64,000 nucleotides of DNA from Nocardioides daejeonensis (GTDB lineage: Bacteria; Actinomycetota; Actinomycetes; Propionibacteriales; Nocardioidaceae): NCBI RefSeq assembly GCF_003194585.1, contig NZ_QHKZ01000011.1, positions 50,812 to 114,811 of the forward strand. The letters are read 5' to 3'. The notes beneath the pieces are model-generated. The model ran no database searches. It was not told the DNA's origin and saw only the letters and a program-made list of their open reading frames with translations. Shown one piece after another: positions 17,347-25,792 of this stretch. Position 1 is the first letter of the stretch. Every line of letters begins with the position of its first letter. A program made the position numbers and the translations under genes.

Positions 17347-18420
17347 TCAGGGGAGCCAGACCGAGCGCAGCCGACTGACGTCGCGGATCCGCCGCTCGGC
17401 GAGCCGGTCCGCGGCGACGGCGGGCGGCACCCCCTCGGCTCGGGCAGCCTCGAAGACGGCGCGTGTGGTCTCCAGAATGCCTTCCGCCCGCTGGCGCGCG
17501 CGTTCGAAGTCGAAGCCTTCGAGCTCGTCGGCGACCTGGATCAGGCCGCCGGCGTTGACGCAGTAGTCGGGCGCGTAGAGGATCCCGCGGTCGGCGAGGC
17601 TCTTCTCGATGCCCGGATGGGCGAGCTGGTTGTTGGCGGCCCCACAGACCACCTGGGCGCCCAAGTCGGCGACCACGTCGTCGGTCAGGGCGCCGCCGAG
17701 GGCGCACGGGGCGTAGACGTCCAGCGGCTGGGCGAGCAGGGCGGCCTCCGAGTCGACGATGGTCACCTGGGGAAGCTCGTCGCGCACCCGGTCGAGGGCG
17801 GGCTGCCACACGTCGGTGACGACGACCTCGGCGCCGTCGTTGACGAGGTGCTCGACGAGGTGTCGGCCAACCTTGCCGACGCCGACCACGCCGACGGTCC
17901 GGCCGTCGAGACTGGTGCTTCCCCACGCGGCCTCGGCGGAGGCGCGCATGCCCTGGAAGACGCCGAAGGCGGTGAGCACCGAGCTGTCGCCAGCGCCGCC
18001 GTGGGCCACGGTCCGGCCGGTGACGTGGTCGCACTCGCGCGCGATCAGATCCATGTCGGCGCTGAACGTGCCGACGTCGCAGGCGGTCTTGTAGCGCCCG
18101 CCGAGGGACTGGACGAACCGGCCGTAGGCGCGGAGCAGTGCCTCCGACTTCAAGGTGCGGGGGTCGCCGATGATCACCGCTTTGCCGCCGCCCAGATCCA
18201 GCCCGGCCAGCGCGGCCTTGTAGGTCATCCCGCGAGACAGGTTCAGCACGTCGTCCAGCGCTGACGCGGTGTCGGAGTAGGGATGGAAGCGGGTGCCACC
18301 CAGGGCCGGGCCGAGCGCGGTCGAGTGGATCGCGATGATTGCGCGCAGGCCGCTGGCCTCGTCGTGGCAGAAGAGGACCTGCTCGTGCTCGGAGTCGAAG
18401 ACGTCAGCTGACCGGGTCAT
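17347..18420 (-). CDS. Leucine/valine dehydrogenase (Glu/Leu/Phe/Val dehydrogenase family)
   Basis: A 357-residue NAD-dependent amino-acid dehydrogenase. It has ALGPALGGTRFHPY near residue 40, the catalytic and substrate lysines in GMTYKAALAGLDLGGGKAV, a dinucleotide fold in VGVVGVGKVGRHL and the late NNQLAHP motif. Members deaminate branched-chain amino acids reversibly; in Streptomyces the orthologue is valine dehydrogenase (Vdh). The start at 18420 has an AAAGGT ribosome binding site. It is divergent from leuA, which places breakdown and synthesis of leucine side by side. Confidence 0.88.
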   Translation of the reverse strand: MTRSADVFDSEHEQVLFCHDEASGLRAIIAIHSTALGPALGGTRFHPYSDTASALDDVLNLSRGMTYKAALAGLDLGGGKAVIIGDPRTLKSEALLRAYGRFVQSLGGRYKTACDVGTFSADMDLIARECDHVTGRTVAHGGAGDSSVLTAFGVFQGMRASAEAAWGSTSLDGRTVGVVGVGKVGRHLVEHLVNDGAEVVVTDVWQPALDRVRDELPQVTIVDSEAALLAQPLDVYAPCALGGALTDDVVADLGAQVVCGAANNQLAHPGIEKSLADRGILYAPDYCVNAGGLIQVADELEGFDFERARQRAEGILETTRAVFEAARAEGVPPAVAADRLAERRIRDVSRLRSVWLP

Positions 18421-18575
18421 CGTGGGACCTTTCGTAGTTCGTGGCGTCGGGGGTGACCGGCGCCGTTCGGGCGTGCGCCGACGGGGTGATGCGGCTCACG
18501 ACGTCAAGCCTAGTGTGCCCGCTGTCTGTGCGCCGACTCCCGGCAATGCCTGTCTACTTGTCTGAGGAGTTGTGT

Positions 18576-18656
18576 TAGCCTGCGATGGTGCTGACTGCTC
18601 AGGTGCTTCTCCTCGGTCGCCACGGTGGGGCCTAGCCGGACCGGCTCCCCTCCGTG
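18576..18656 (+). promoter_or_regulatory. leuA leader: promoter -10, leucine-rich leader peptide and stem-loop (attenuator candidate)
   Basis: A TAGCCT hexamer (18576-18581) is followed six bases later by GTG 18588, which opens the frame MLTAQVLLLGRHGGA ending at TAG 18633-18635. An ATG at 18585 would add one residue. Four of about fifteen codons are leucine, three of them consecutive (18606-18614). A stem-loop with 10-bp arms and one mismatch (18621-18630 and 18647-18656) overlaps the leader stop codon. This is the arrangement of ribosome-mediated transcription attenuation of leucine genes. The hairpin lacks a U-tract, so the mechanism is inferred. Confidence 0.65.
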
Positions 18657-18709
18657 GTGTTGAGCAGCGCGCCGGTTCCCAGAGCACCAGGAGAGAACGG
18701 AGCCGGCAC

Positions 18710-20506
18710 ATGTCCGCCCACCCCACGATCAACACGCCCGCAGGACCCGTCCCCGCGTCCGCCCCCCGCTGGAACCGCCAGCGGGGATCGCAGATGCCGT
18801 CCCAGCGGTACCGCGACGTCTACGCGCGCGTCGACGTACCGCACATCAGGAGAGAGTGGCCCGATCGACGCGTGACCGAGGCGCCGCTGTGGGTCCCCGT
18901 CGACCTGCGTGACGGCAACCAGGCTCTGCCGGAGCCGATGGACCCGGTCCGCAAACGTCGCTTCTTCGACCTGATGGTCGCCATGGGCTACAAGGAGATC
19001 GAGGTCGGCTATCCCTCCGCATCGCAGACCGACTTCGACTTCGTGCGGCTCATCGCCGAATCCACGATGGCCCCCGACGACGTCACGATCGTGGTCTTCA
19101 CCCCGGCCCGTCGCGAACTGATCGAGCGCACCGTCGACGCGGTTCGGGGCATCGCCAACCCGGTCGTCATCCATCTGTACGCCGCCACGGCACCGATGTG
19201 GCGAGAGGTCGTGCTCCAGAAGGGCCGGGGCGAGCTGCTCGACCTGATTCTCGCCGGTGCGCGCGACGTGCTCGATCTCGCCGGGCACCTGCCGAACGTC
19301 CGTTTCGAGTTCTCGCCCGAGGTCTTCAACCTGACGGAGCCGGACTACGCCCTCGAGGTCTGCGATGCGGTCACGGAGCTCTGGGAGGCGACTCCGGAAC
19401 GCCCGGTCATCCTCAACCTGCCGGCGACGGTCGAGGTTGCGACGCCGAACGTGTACGCCGACCAGATCGAGTACATGCACCGGCATCTGGCCCGTCGCGA
19501 CGCCGTGGTTCTCTCCGTGCATCCCCACAATGACCGTGGTACCGGCATTGCCTGCGCCGAGTTGGCCCTGCTCGCCGGTGCGCAGCGCGTGGAGGGGTGC
19601 ATCTTCGGGAACGGCGAGCGCACCGGGAACGTCGATATCGCCACTCTTGCCCTGAATCTGCACGCTCAGGGCGTTGACCCGATGATCGACTTCTCCGACA
19701 TCGACGAGATCCGCCGCACCGTCGAATACTGCAACCGCATCGAGGTGCCGTCCCGGCATCCCTATGTCGGAGACCTGGTCCACACAGCGTTCAGCGGGAC
19801 GCACCAGGACGCCATCAGGAAGGGCTTCGTCGAACACCGCCAGCGTGCGGCGGCCGCGGGCCGGCCGGAACGTGATGTCGAGTGGCGGGTTCCCTACCTG
19901 CCCATCGACCCAGCTGACATCGGGCGGGCCTACGACGCGGTCATCCGCGTCAACTCCCAGTCCGGAAAGGGAGGCATCGCCTATCTGCTGCAGACCGAGT
20001 ACGGCATCGAGCTGCCGCGTCGTCTCCAGATCGACTTCGCTCGGCATGTGCAGAAGCACGCGGATGCGACGGGACTCGAGGTCGACGCCCCGCGGCTGCT
20101 GGAGCTGTTCGTCGCCCACTACCTGGCGTCCGGCGGCAGGGGCATCGAGTTGGTTCGAGTGGAGTCGGTCGACCACGGCGGCGCCAGTCGCGCGGATGTC
20201 AGCCTGCTGATCGACGGCGTCGAGCACAGTCGCGCCTACGAGGGCATCGGCCCCGTCGAGGCGGTGGTACGGCTGCTCGGCGAGCAGCGCATCCATGTCG
20301 AGATCCTGACGCTCCAGCAGTGCTCACTCGCCGCGGGGAGCCAGAGCGAAGCGTTGACTCTGATCGAGTATCGGGACGGATCGGGCGCGGCCTGGGCGGG
20401 AGGACGGGACCGGTCGGTCCTCACGGCGAGCGTACGTGCCGTCCTCGCGGCGGCACGCGCCTGTCGGCCCGAACCCGCGACGGTCCTCGGCGGGCCAGAC
20501 GGTTAG
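18710..20506 (+). CDS. leuA: 2-Isopropylmalate synthase
   Basis: A 598-residue enzyme that condenses acetyl-CoA with 2-ketoisovalerate, the committed step of leucine synthesis. It has the HMGL-like TIM barrel with PVDLRDGNQALPEPM, VHPHNDRGTG (metal-binding) and GCIFGNGERTGNVD, then the C-terminal LeuA dimer/regulatory domain (from about residue 470) that mediates feedback by leucine. It belongs to the long actinobacterial type. The ATG at 18710 follows AGGAGAG with long spacing. The leucine-codon leader upstream suggests control by leucyl-tRNA supply. Confidence 0.95.
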   Translation: MSAHPTINTPAGPVPASAPRWNRQRGSQMPSQRYRDVYARVDVPHIRREWPDRRVTEAPLWVPVDLRDGNQALPEPMDPVRKRRFFDLMVAMGYKEIEVGYPSASQTDFDFVRLIAESTMAPDDVTIVVFTPARRELIERTVDAVRGIANPVVIHLYAATAPMWREVVLQKGRGELLDLILAGARDVLDLAGHLPNVRFEFSPEVFNLTEPDYALEVCDAVTELWEATPERPVILNLPATVEVATPNVYADQIEYMHRHLARRDAVVLSVHPHNDRGTGIACAELALLAGAQRVEGCIFGNGERTGNVDIATLALNLHAQGVDPMIDFSDIDEIRRTVEYCNRIEVPSRHPYVGDLVHTAFSGTHQDAIRKGFVEHRQRAAAAGRPERDVEWRVPYLPIDPADIGRAYDAVIRVNSQSGKGGIAYLLQTEYGIELPRRLQIDFARHVQKHADATGLEVDAPRLLELFVAHYLASGGRGIELVRVESVDHGGASRADVSLLIDGVEHSRAYEGIGPVEAVVRLLGEQRIHVEILTLQQCSLAAGSQSEALTLIEYRDGSGAAWAGGRDRSVLTASVRAVLAAARACRPEPATVLGGPDG

Positions 20507-20591
20507 GAGGAACGCCGCGGGGAAGGGGTGAGGGTTGTCGGGTGTGTCAGACTCGACAAATCTGGACATGTCCCCTGATGAAAGTGGATCC

Positions 20592-20786
20592 ATGAGTACC
20601 CGCGACGGAGAAGTCGACAGTCTGCTGACTCCTGCCGAAGTGGCCGCGCTCTTTCGGGTGGATCCCAAGACAGTCACCCGTTGGGCCAAGGCCGGCAAGA
20701 TCAGCTCCATCCGTACCCTCGGCGGTCACCGCCGCTTCCGCAGGGAGGAGATCATGACGCTGCTGCGCGAACACTCGGGGGATTGA
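20592..20786 (+). CDS. bldC: BldC-like MerR-type DNA-binding protein
   Basis: A 64-residue single-domain helix-turn-helix protein. The core LLTPAEVAALFRVDPKTVTRWAK and TSIRTLGGHRR-type segment (SSIRTLGGHRRFRREEI) match Streptomyces BldC almost exactly; BldC binds direct repeats and holds back development. I chose ATG 20592 because it gives the BldC length; in-frame ATG 20568 and TTG 20535 would add up to 19 residues. It stands alone between leuA and a convergent gene. Confidence 0.82.
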   Translation: MSTRDGEVDSLLTPAEVAALFRVDPKTVTRWAKAGKISSIRTLGGHRRFRREEIMTLLREHSGD

Positions 20787-20832
20787 CCCCGCCGCGCGGT
20801 CCCAGGCGGCGTGCCGACCCACCGGCCGCGGC

Positions 20833-22131
20833 TCAGCCGGTGGTGTCGTCGAAGACCAGCACGTCGCCGTGGGTGCCGTAGCCGGCCACTCGGCCGCCGT
20901 ACGGAGTGCCGTCGAAGGTGATCATCAACCACGAGCCGCCGTGGTCCACGAGCGTGGGCCACGGCAGGTTCGAGGGGTACGCCGCAGCCAACGTCCCCAC
21001 TTCGCGCAGCCTCAGGTCGAAGACCGGGAAGCGCTGTCGCAGCTGCCGCGGATTGTCCGGCCCGTCGCTGGCCAGGACCCGCCACTCGGAGCCGATGCGC
21101 ACGATCTGGGTGCCTTCGGTGGCTGTCCGCTCCCGCGCGTCGCCCAGTAGCTGCCAGGGGCCCATCCGGCCCTCCGCAACGGCTCGGGCGAGCACGGGGC
21201 GGAAGACGAAGAACTCGCTGGCGACGACGAAGGCGAGATGCCAGTGGCCGTCGATCCGCGTCAGGTGCGGATCCCAGGCGGCTACGCCGTCGGTCACGCT
21301 TCCGGCGAGGTCGAGCGGCAGGCTGCCGAGCACGTGCTCGCCGCTCAACAGGTCTGCGTCGCTCCGTGCCACCGTGATGCCGACGTCGTCATGGTCGAAG
21401 TCGCCCCAGGTGGAGGCGGCGACCAGCCAGGAGCCGCCGTCGCGCACCAGGTGTACGGCGTGGTCACCCCAGACGCGGCCCTCCCGCTCGAACCACAGGT
21501 CGGCGGTGTGCTCCAGCTCGTAGGTGCGCGGGTCGAACCGCCAGACGCCACAGTGTGCGGTGGCGAAGAACCCGGGCCCGGCATGCGTGGCGGTGAGGTA
21601 ATAGCAGCCGTCCCGCGTCACCGGTTCGCCCTCCGCATGGGTGACCAGGTGCAGGTCGCGCAGCCCGAGCTGGCCGAACCTTCCTTCCGCCACGACCTCG
21701 GCGTCGGTGACGACCTCCACCGCCCGCGGGTCCAGCGACGTCTGGCCGTCGGGACCGGGGGTGTGCGCGAGGTCGACCTTCGCCTGCACGGTCCAGATGC
21801 CCTGCGCGCGGGTCAGCAGAGAGAGCTGCCGCCCGGTGAGCGTCATCGCCACCCGGTCGGTCGCTGCGTCGACGCGGCCCTGGCGGCGGCTCCGCAGCCG
21901 CGTGCGTGCCTTGTCGGCACCGATCAGATCAATGCCGGCGCGGCCTGTCGTGGCGTCGTACCAGGCCTCGGCGCGGAGGTCGGGCGTCTGGAGGGCGACC
22001 CGGGTCCGCGGCGCGTCGGCGACCACCTCGACCGCTCGGGAGGGGATCCGGTCGTCGCTGCCTCGGGGGAGGTCGCTGACCACCCGCACCGGGCGGGTGC
22101 GGTGGCGCAGGCGGAGCGGGCCAGGGAGCAC
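20833..22131 (-). CDS. Conserved hypothetical, beta-propeller (glycoside hydrolase 43-like) fold
   Basis: A 432-residue protein with repeated propeller-type strands such as GCYYLTATHAG, SWLVAASTWGDFDHDD, WDPHLTRIDGHWHLAFV and SEWRVLASDGPDNP. The W-D-P-H-L-T and W-x-L-A-F patterns resemble five-bladed GH43/GH68-type propellers, but I cannot assign catalytic acids. There is no signal peptide. The GTG at 22131 lies 3 bp after the stop of the preceding gene, so the two form an operon. Confidence 0.55.
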   Translation of the reverse strand: MLPGPLRLRHRTRPVRVVSDLPRGSDDRIPSRAVEVVADAPRTRVALQTPDLRAEAWYDATTGRAGIDLIGADKARTRLRSRRQGRVDAATDRVAMTLTGRQLSLLTRAQGIWTVQAKVDLAHTPGPDGQTSLDPRAVEVVTDAEVVAEGRFGQLGLRDLHLVTHAEGEPVTRDGCYYLTATHAGPGFFATAHCGVWRFDPRTYELEHTADLWFEREGRVWGDHAVHLVRDGGSWLVAASTWGDFDHDDVGITVARSDADLLSGEHVLGSLPLDLAGSVTDGVAAWDPHLTRIDGHWHLAFVVASEFFVFRPVLARAVAEGRMGPWQLLGDARERTATEGTQIVRIGSEWRVLASDGPDNPRQLRQRFPVFDLRLREVGTLAAAYPSNLPWPTLVDHGGSWLMITFDGTPYGGRVAGYGTHGDVLVFDDTTG

Positions 22132-22134
22132 AGG

Positions 22135-22821
22135 TCAGCCCTCCGGGGCGATCCGGTCCTCCGGTGAGTTGGGCAGGAACTGGGCGGCGATGACCGGCCA
22201 GGCGGCGTCGATGAGGGGGACGAGCGGGATCCGCCGCGCCTTCTGCACGTGGGGCTTCTCCAGCTCGCGCGCCACGAAGCGGAGGATGAAGCGACGCAGC
22301 TCGCCTTCCAGCCCGGCGGCCTTCTGGAGCAGCGCGGAGCGCAACGTCGAGGAGCGCACCTCCAGCCGTACCTCGGACTCGGTCGGGGGCACGATGTCCC
22401 AGATGATCGTGACCGGCTCCTCGAGACGGATCAGCACGGTCAGTGGGATGACCACGTCGGCCTCGAAGCGCATCGAGTCGACCCGCAGGTCGAGATCGAA
22501 GGTCACCGCGATCGGCACGAACACCTTGTAGCCGAACTGACCGTCCTCCAGGGCGTGGCCGTAGGAGGCGCTGAAGGTGCCGGTGGCCGTGGCCTTGGCG
22601 ACCTTGCGGCCGGGACCCGCTCCGATCGGCCCGAGTGCGAAGGTCTCGCCGAGCACCCGGTCGATCGACTCGGTGACCCGCTGCTTGTGCAGGATCAGGC
22701 GCACGAAGTCGTGACCGAACCGGTGGTAGTCGAGTGCTGCCGTCGGCGTCGGGGACACCGGAACCGGCGAGGCCGGATCCATGTCGTCGAGCACGGTGGG
22801 TGACTCCTGCTGCGTGTTCAT
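22135..22821 (-). CDS. Conserved hypothetical protein
   Basis: A 228-residue soluble protein with a Pro-rich N-terminus and a central beta-rich part (FGYKVFVPIAVTFDLDLRVDS, then VVIPLTVLIRLEEPVTI) that resembles lipid- or steroid-binding beta-barrel folds, ending in a helical RRFILRFVARELEK region. I do not recognise a named family. I chose ATG 22821; in-frame starts also exist at 22851 (adding MQASGIVDPV) and further in. It is transcribed with the propeller gene. Confidence 0.55.
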   Translation of the reverse strand: MNTQQESPTVLDDMDPASPVPVSPTPTAALDYHRFGHDFVRLILHKQRVTESIDRVLGETFALGPIGAGPGRKVAKATATGTFSASYGHALEDGQFGYKVFVPIAVTFDLDLRVDSMRFEADVVIPLTVLIRLEEPVTIIWDIVPPTESEVRLEVRSSTLRSALLQKAAGLEGELRRFILRFVARELEKPHVQKARRIPLVPLIDAAWPVIAAQFLPNSPEDRIAPEG

Positions 22822-22898
22822 CACGGGGTCAACGATGCCGCTTGCCTGCAAGTGACGCGGGTCCGGGCCTGGCTTAGGCGCGCTGCCGTGCGATGCAG

Positions 22899-22931
22899 CG
22901 AGGCCGTGGATCCAAGGGATCCACGGCCTCG
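22899..22931 (-). terminator. Terminator of tRNA-Phe
   Basis: Perfect 15-bp arms (22899-22913 and 22917-22931) flank a 3-nt loop, starting eight bases after the tRNA 3' end. There is no T-tract, as is usual for high-GC terminators. Confidence 0.75.
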
Positions 22932-22939
22932 TGAGGTGG

Positions 22940-23013
22940 TGGCCAGGGGCGGGGTCGAACCGCCGACCTACCGATTTTCAGTCGGTCGCTCGTACCAACT
23001 GAGCTACCTGGCC
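22940..23013 (-). tRNA. tRNA-Phe (GAA)
   Basis: Read on the minus strand, a 74-nt cloverleaf has acceptor GGCCAGG/CCTGGCC, a D-arm with AGCTCAGTTGGT, anticodon loop CTGAAAATC containing GAA, and T-arm GGCGGTTCGACCCCGCC. The discriminator base is A. CCA is not encoded. Confidence 0.97.
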
Positions 23014-23151
23014 AAGCCGCGCTGAACGATACAGGAGTGTGCCGGTGATGTGAAAACCTGGGCCGGCCGGGGAGGCGGAGCCTGAGCTTTGGCAGGGAAG
23101 GGTGGCTGCCCCTATGCTTTCGCAGAGCACGACCGTACGCCGGCCGTGCGG

Positions 23152-23224
23152 GCCCCCATCGTCTAGTGGCCTAGGACGTCGCCCTTTCACGGCGGTAGCA
23201 CGGGTTCGAATCCCGTTGGGGGTG
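23152..23224 (+). tRNA. tRNA-Glu (TTC)
   Basis: A 73-nt cloverleaf with acceptor GCCCCCA/TGGGGGT, anticodon loop CTTTCAC containing TTC, variable loop GTAGC and T-arm CGGGTTCGAATCCCG. The discriminator base is G. It is followed by a stem-loop terminator and then tRNA-Asp. Confidence 0.97.
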
Positions 23225-23230
23225 CCGACA

Positions 23231-23266
23231 GAGAGGCCCTCGACCCTGCCCGGGTCAGGGCCTCTC
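23231..23266 (+). terminator. Stem-loop after tRNA-Glu
   Basis: The arms GAGAGGCCCT and AGGGCCTCTC, extended by GAC/GTC with a one-base bulge, lie seven bases after the tRNA and are followed by a T/C-containing stretch. This is a likely intrinsic terminator. Confidence 0.7.
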
Positions 23267-23364
23267 GGCATCTTCGGGAGGGCTCCCAGGTCGATCGGAT
23301 CCGCGGATTTGTGGATACCCGGGGGGCATGGGTTAGAGTTCCACTCGCCTCAGTACGAGGCAAT

Positions 23365-23438
23365 GGCCCCGTAGCGCAGTTGGTTAGCGCGCCGCCCTGT
23401 CACGGCGGAGGCCGCGGGTTCGAGTCCCGTCGGGGTCG
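23365..23438 (+). tRNA. tRNA-Asp (GTC)
   Basis: A 74-nt cloverleaf with acceptor GGCCCCG/CGGGGTC, D-arm GTAGCGCAGTTGGTTAGCGC, anticodon loop CTGTCAC containing GTC and T-arm CGGGTTCGAGTCCCG. The discriminator base is G. Confidence 0.97.
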
Positions 23439-23445
23439 CAGAGAG

Positions 23446-23479
23446 AAAGCGCTCCGGATCGCCAGATCCGGAGCGCTTT
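23446..23479. terminator. Terminator between tRNA-Asp and the convergent zinc operon
   Basis: Perfect 15-bp arms (23446-23460 and 23465-23479) with a GCCA loop. The arms start AAA and end TTT, so it can act in both directions: for tRNA-Asp, and for the long minus-strand operon whose last gene stops at 23500. Confidence 0.85.
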
Positions 23480-23499
23480 CTGCTTTGCAGACGACGGTC

Positions 23500-24174
23500 T
23501 CAGCTGTAGGGGTTCCGCGGCGCGTCGATCTCGGCTACGCGCGTGACCTCGAGGGTTGGGGGGACGGAGGCGCTCGTGCCGCTGCCCGCGTCCCAGACTC
23601 CCTCGACGCGTACCCACTGGTCGCGCGGCGGAGCCTCGGCCCCGGTTGCCCTGACCCGCACCACAGCGACGTCGGCGGCACAGCAGAAGAGCACCAGCGC
23701 CGTGACGTACCAGTCGCCCGCCTTGTCACTGCTCACGAAGCCCTCCAGCCGCACGACCTGGTCCTTGAGGCCCATCACATCGTCGGACTGTGCGACCCCC
23801 CAGGTGAACTCCTCCAACGAGAGGACCAGCGGACGGCCACCCTCGGCTACTGGGATCCGGGCAGGCGCCGGCGGTGGCGTGGTGACCTGCTCGGCGCGCC
23901 GCTCGGCGATGTAGGCCCCCAGGGGAGGGGGTGCCACGCTGAACACGATCACCAGGGGCAGGAGGATGAGCCAGCTGGAGCGCGGCACCCGGCTCCGGGC
24001 GTCCTCGCGCGCCAACATCGGTCTGAGCGCCATCAGCGCCAGGAGAGCGCCAGTGGCCAGGAGCGGCCAGCGCATCCACGGTTGCACGAAGCGCAGGTAC
24101 TCGCCGGTCAGCGAGATCCGGACCAGAAGCGCGGCCAGCGCGGCGACCACCAGGCCCTGCGTCGGAGAGGTCAC
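23500..24174 (-). CDS. TIGR03943-type membrane protein (YcgQ-like), last gene of the zinc operon
   Basis: A 224-residue protein with three to four N-terminal membrane segments and a soluble C-terminal domain containing VRLEGFVSSDKAGDWYVTALVLFCCAADVAVV. The C-C pair and R-L-x-G-F are hallmarks of the TIGR03943/DUF1980 family, which is nearly always encoded next to a PF03773 permease, as here. Bacillus relatives (YcgQ/YcgR) are linked to zinc control. The GTG start overlaps the permease stop by 4 bp. Confidence 0.78.
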   Translation of the reverse strand: MTSPTQGLVVAALAALLVRISLTGEYLRFVQPWMRWPLLATGALLALMALRPMLAREDARSRVPRSSWLILLPLVIVFSVAPPPLGAYIAERRAEQVTTPPPAPARIPVAEGGRPLVLSLEEFTWGVAQSDDVMGLKDQVVRLEGFVSSDKAGDWYVTALVLFCCAADVAVVRVRATGAEAPPRDQWVRVEGVWDAGSGTSASVPPTLEVTRVAEIDAPRNPYS

Positions 24175-25139
24175 AGCAGCACCCTCCCGACGAGCGCCGC
24201 GGAGGCCACAGCGACCACCAAGACCACGGGCACGAACTGCCGGGCGAACCGGTACCCGAACTGGCCCGACTCCATGGCCGCCAGCTTGATGTCCATGGCC
24301 GGCCCGACGACCAGGAACGTCAGCTTCGCCGTGTCGGAGAACGCGGTCAGGCTGGCTGCCACGAAGGCGTCGGACTCGGAGCAGAGGGCGGCGACGAAGG
24401 CGAACAGAGCGAGCGCCAGCACTCCGAGGAGCGCCTGCCCCGCCAGGCTGTCGACCCACGCGCGAGGCACGAACGTGTTCACCGCGGCAGCTGCCATCGC
24501 GCCGACGACGAGGAAGCCGCCGGCGTGCAGGAAGTCGTGCAGGGCAACTGCGACGAGTCCGCCACCATGACGGTGTGCGTCGGGCCGGCGCGCCATGCCC
24601 AGGGCGTCGCCCCGAGCCACACACCACCAGCCCACCGCGATCGCCGTCGTCAGTGAGGCGACGACGCGGGCGACGACCATCAGGTGGTCGTTCGGGAACG
24701 CTACGGCCGTGGAGACGATCACGGCCGGGTTGACCGCCGGCGCGGCGAGCAGGAAGGTCAGAGCCGCAGCAGGGGCCACTCCGCGACGCATCAGGCCCTC
24801 ACTGACCGGCACCGCCGCGCACTCGCATCCCGGCAGCCCGAATCCGGCGATCCCTGCTACCGGCACGGCCAGGGTTGGGTTGCGCGGCAGCACTCGGCGA
24901 AGCAGGCGCTCGGAGAGGAACCGCGAGATCACCGCCGACAGCAGGACACCGCCGAGGAGGAACGGCGTAGCCTGCACGACCAGCGCGACGAACATCGTGC
25001 ACCAGGCGCGCAGCGACTCGTTGTCGGTCAGGGGCTGGATCCAGCGCTGGCCGAGGATCGTGCCGAGCAGGGCCAGGGCCACGACGCTGGTCTGGTTCAC
25101 GAGGGGACGACGCGGCGCCGCGGCGGGCCCGCTGCTCAT
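24171..25139 (-). CDS. PF03773 permease (YraQ/YcgR-like)
   Basis: A 322-residue integral membrane protein with about eight membrane segments and the family's internal repeat: GFGLPGCECAAVPVSEGLMRRG followed by FLLAAPAVNPAVIV in the first half, and CSESDAFVAASLTAF in the second. The conserved cysteines and acidic residues in the membrane suggest a metal or thiol route. The substrate is unproven. It overlaps both neighbours by 4 bp (ATGA and GTGA), so it is an integral member of the operon. Confidence 0.8.
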   Translation of the reverse strand: MSSGPAAAPRRPLVNQTSVVALALLGTILGQRWIQPLTDNESLRAWCTMFVALVVQATPFLLGGVLLSAVISRFLSERLLRRVLPRNPTLAVPVAGIAGFGLPGCECAAVPVSEGLMRRGVAPAAALTFLLAAPAVNPAVIVSTAVAFPNDHLMVVARVVASLTTAIAVGWWCVARGDALGMARRPDAHRHGGGLVAVALHDFLHAGGFLVVGAMAAAAVNTFVPRAWVDSLAGQALLGVLALALFAFVAALCSESDAFVAASLTAFSDTAKLTFLVVGPAMDIKLAAMESGQFGYRFARQFVPVVLVVAVASAALVGRVLL

Positions 25140-25792
25140 GAGCCGGCTGCCGCGGCATAACGATCGGCGGCCGCGCGGACCCGGGCGGTGTAGTCGAGCC
25201 CGGCGTTGTGCGCAGCCACGCCCGTGCTCCATCCGTCTGCCTGGGTGAGGTCGCCGCCCGCCGCGCACAGGTGCAGTGCCACGGTGAGGGCGGCGTCCTC
25301 CAGGTCCTGAGGGTCCGGTACGCCGTCGCCGCTGCCATCCGTCGCCAGCGCCGCCCAGACCTCGCGCTCGATCCGCATCGGGCCCGAGGCGTCGCGCTCG
25401 CCGCCGTGCTCGGAGTCGAGCAGGCCGATGGCGGCCAGGGTGTTCCACCCGAGACCGCAACCCGGGTGCGCGGCCTCGGCGGCGATCGCGGCGCCTGCGT
25501 ACGCAGCCAGTGCGGGCTCGGCGATCTCCGCGGCCGTCGCCGTCCGCGCGAGCCAGGCGGGGTCGACCAGGTCGCCGACCGATCCACTCGGCGGCAGTGC
25601 GCCGGTCGGGCGGGCCGGCGTTGCTAGGGCCTGCGCGCTGCTGGACGGCATGCGGGCCGGAAGGGAGGCATCGCTCAGCCGGAGGGTGACGGCCACCGTG
25701 ACCGCGATGGTGCCGAGCAGGAGCAGGCCGAGGGCTGCGACAGGTGCCAGCCATGGCTGACGCGGGCCGCGCCCGGAAGCAGACTCACTCAC
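25136..25792 (-). CDS. Membrane-anchored lytic transglycosylase-like protein in the zinc operon
   Basis: A 218-residue protein with an N-terminal membrane anchor (about residues 15-38), a Pro/Ala-rich stalk, and a domain with GCGLGWNTLAAIGLLDSEHGG, where S-E-H-G matches the catalytic Glu region of SLT/GH23-type transglycosylases, plus DPQDLEDAALTVALHLC and an AHNAGLDYTARV segment typical of the fold. It would cut or remodel peptidoglycan outside the membrane. The GTG overlaps the ABC permease stop (GTGA) and its own stop overlaps the next ATG (ATGA), so it is firmly inside the operon. Confidence 0.72.
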   Translation of the reverse strand: MSESASGRGPRQPWLAPVAALGLLLLGTIAVTVAVTLRLSDASLPARMPSSSAQALATPARPTGALPPSGSVGDLVDPAWLARTATAAEIAEPALAAYAGAAIAAEAAHPGCGLGWNTLAAIGLLDSEHGGERDASGPMRIEREVWAALATDGSGDGVPDPQDLEDAALTVALHLCAAGGDLTQADGWSTGVAAHNAGLDYTARVRAAADRYAAAAGS

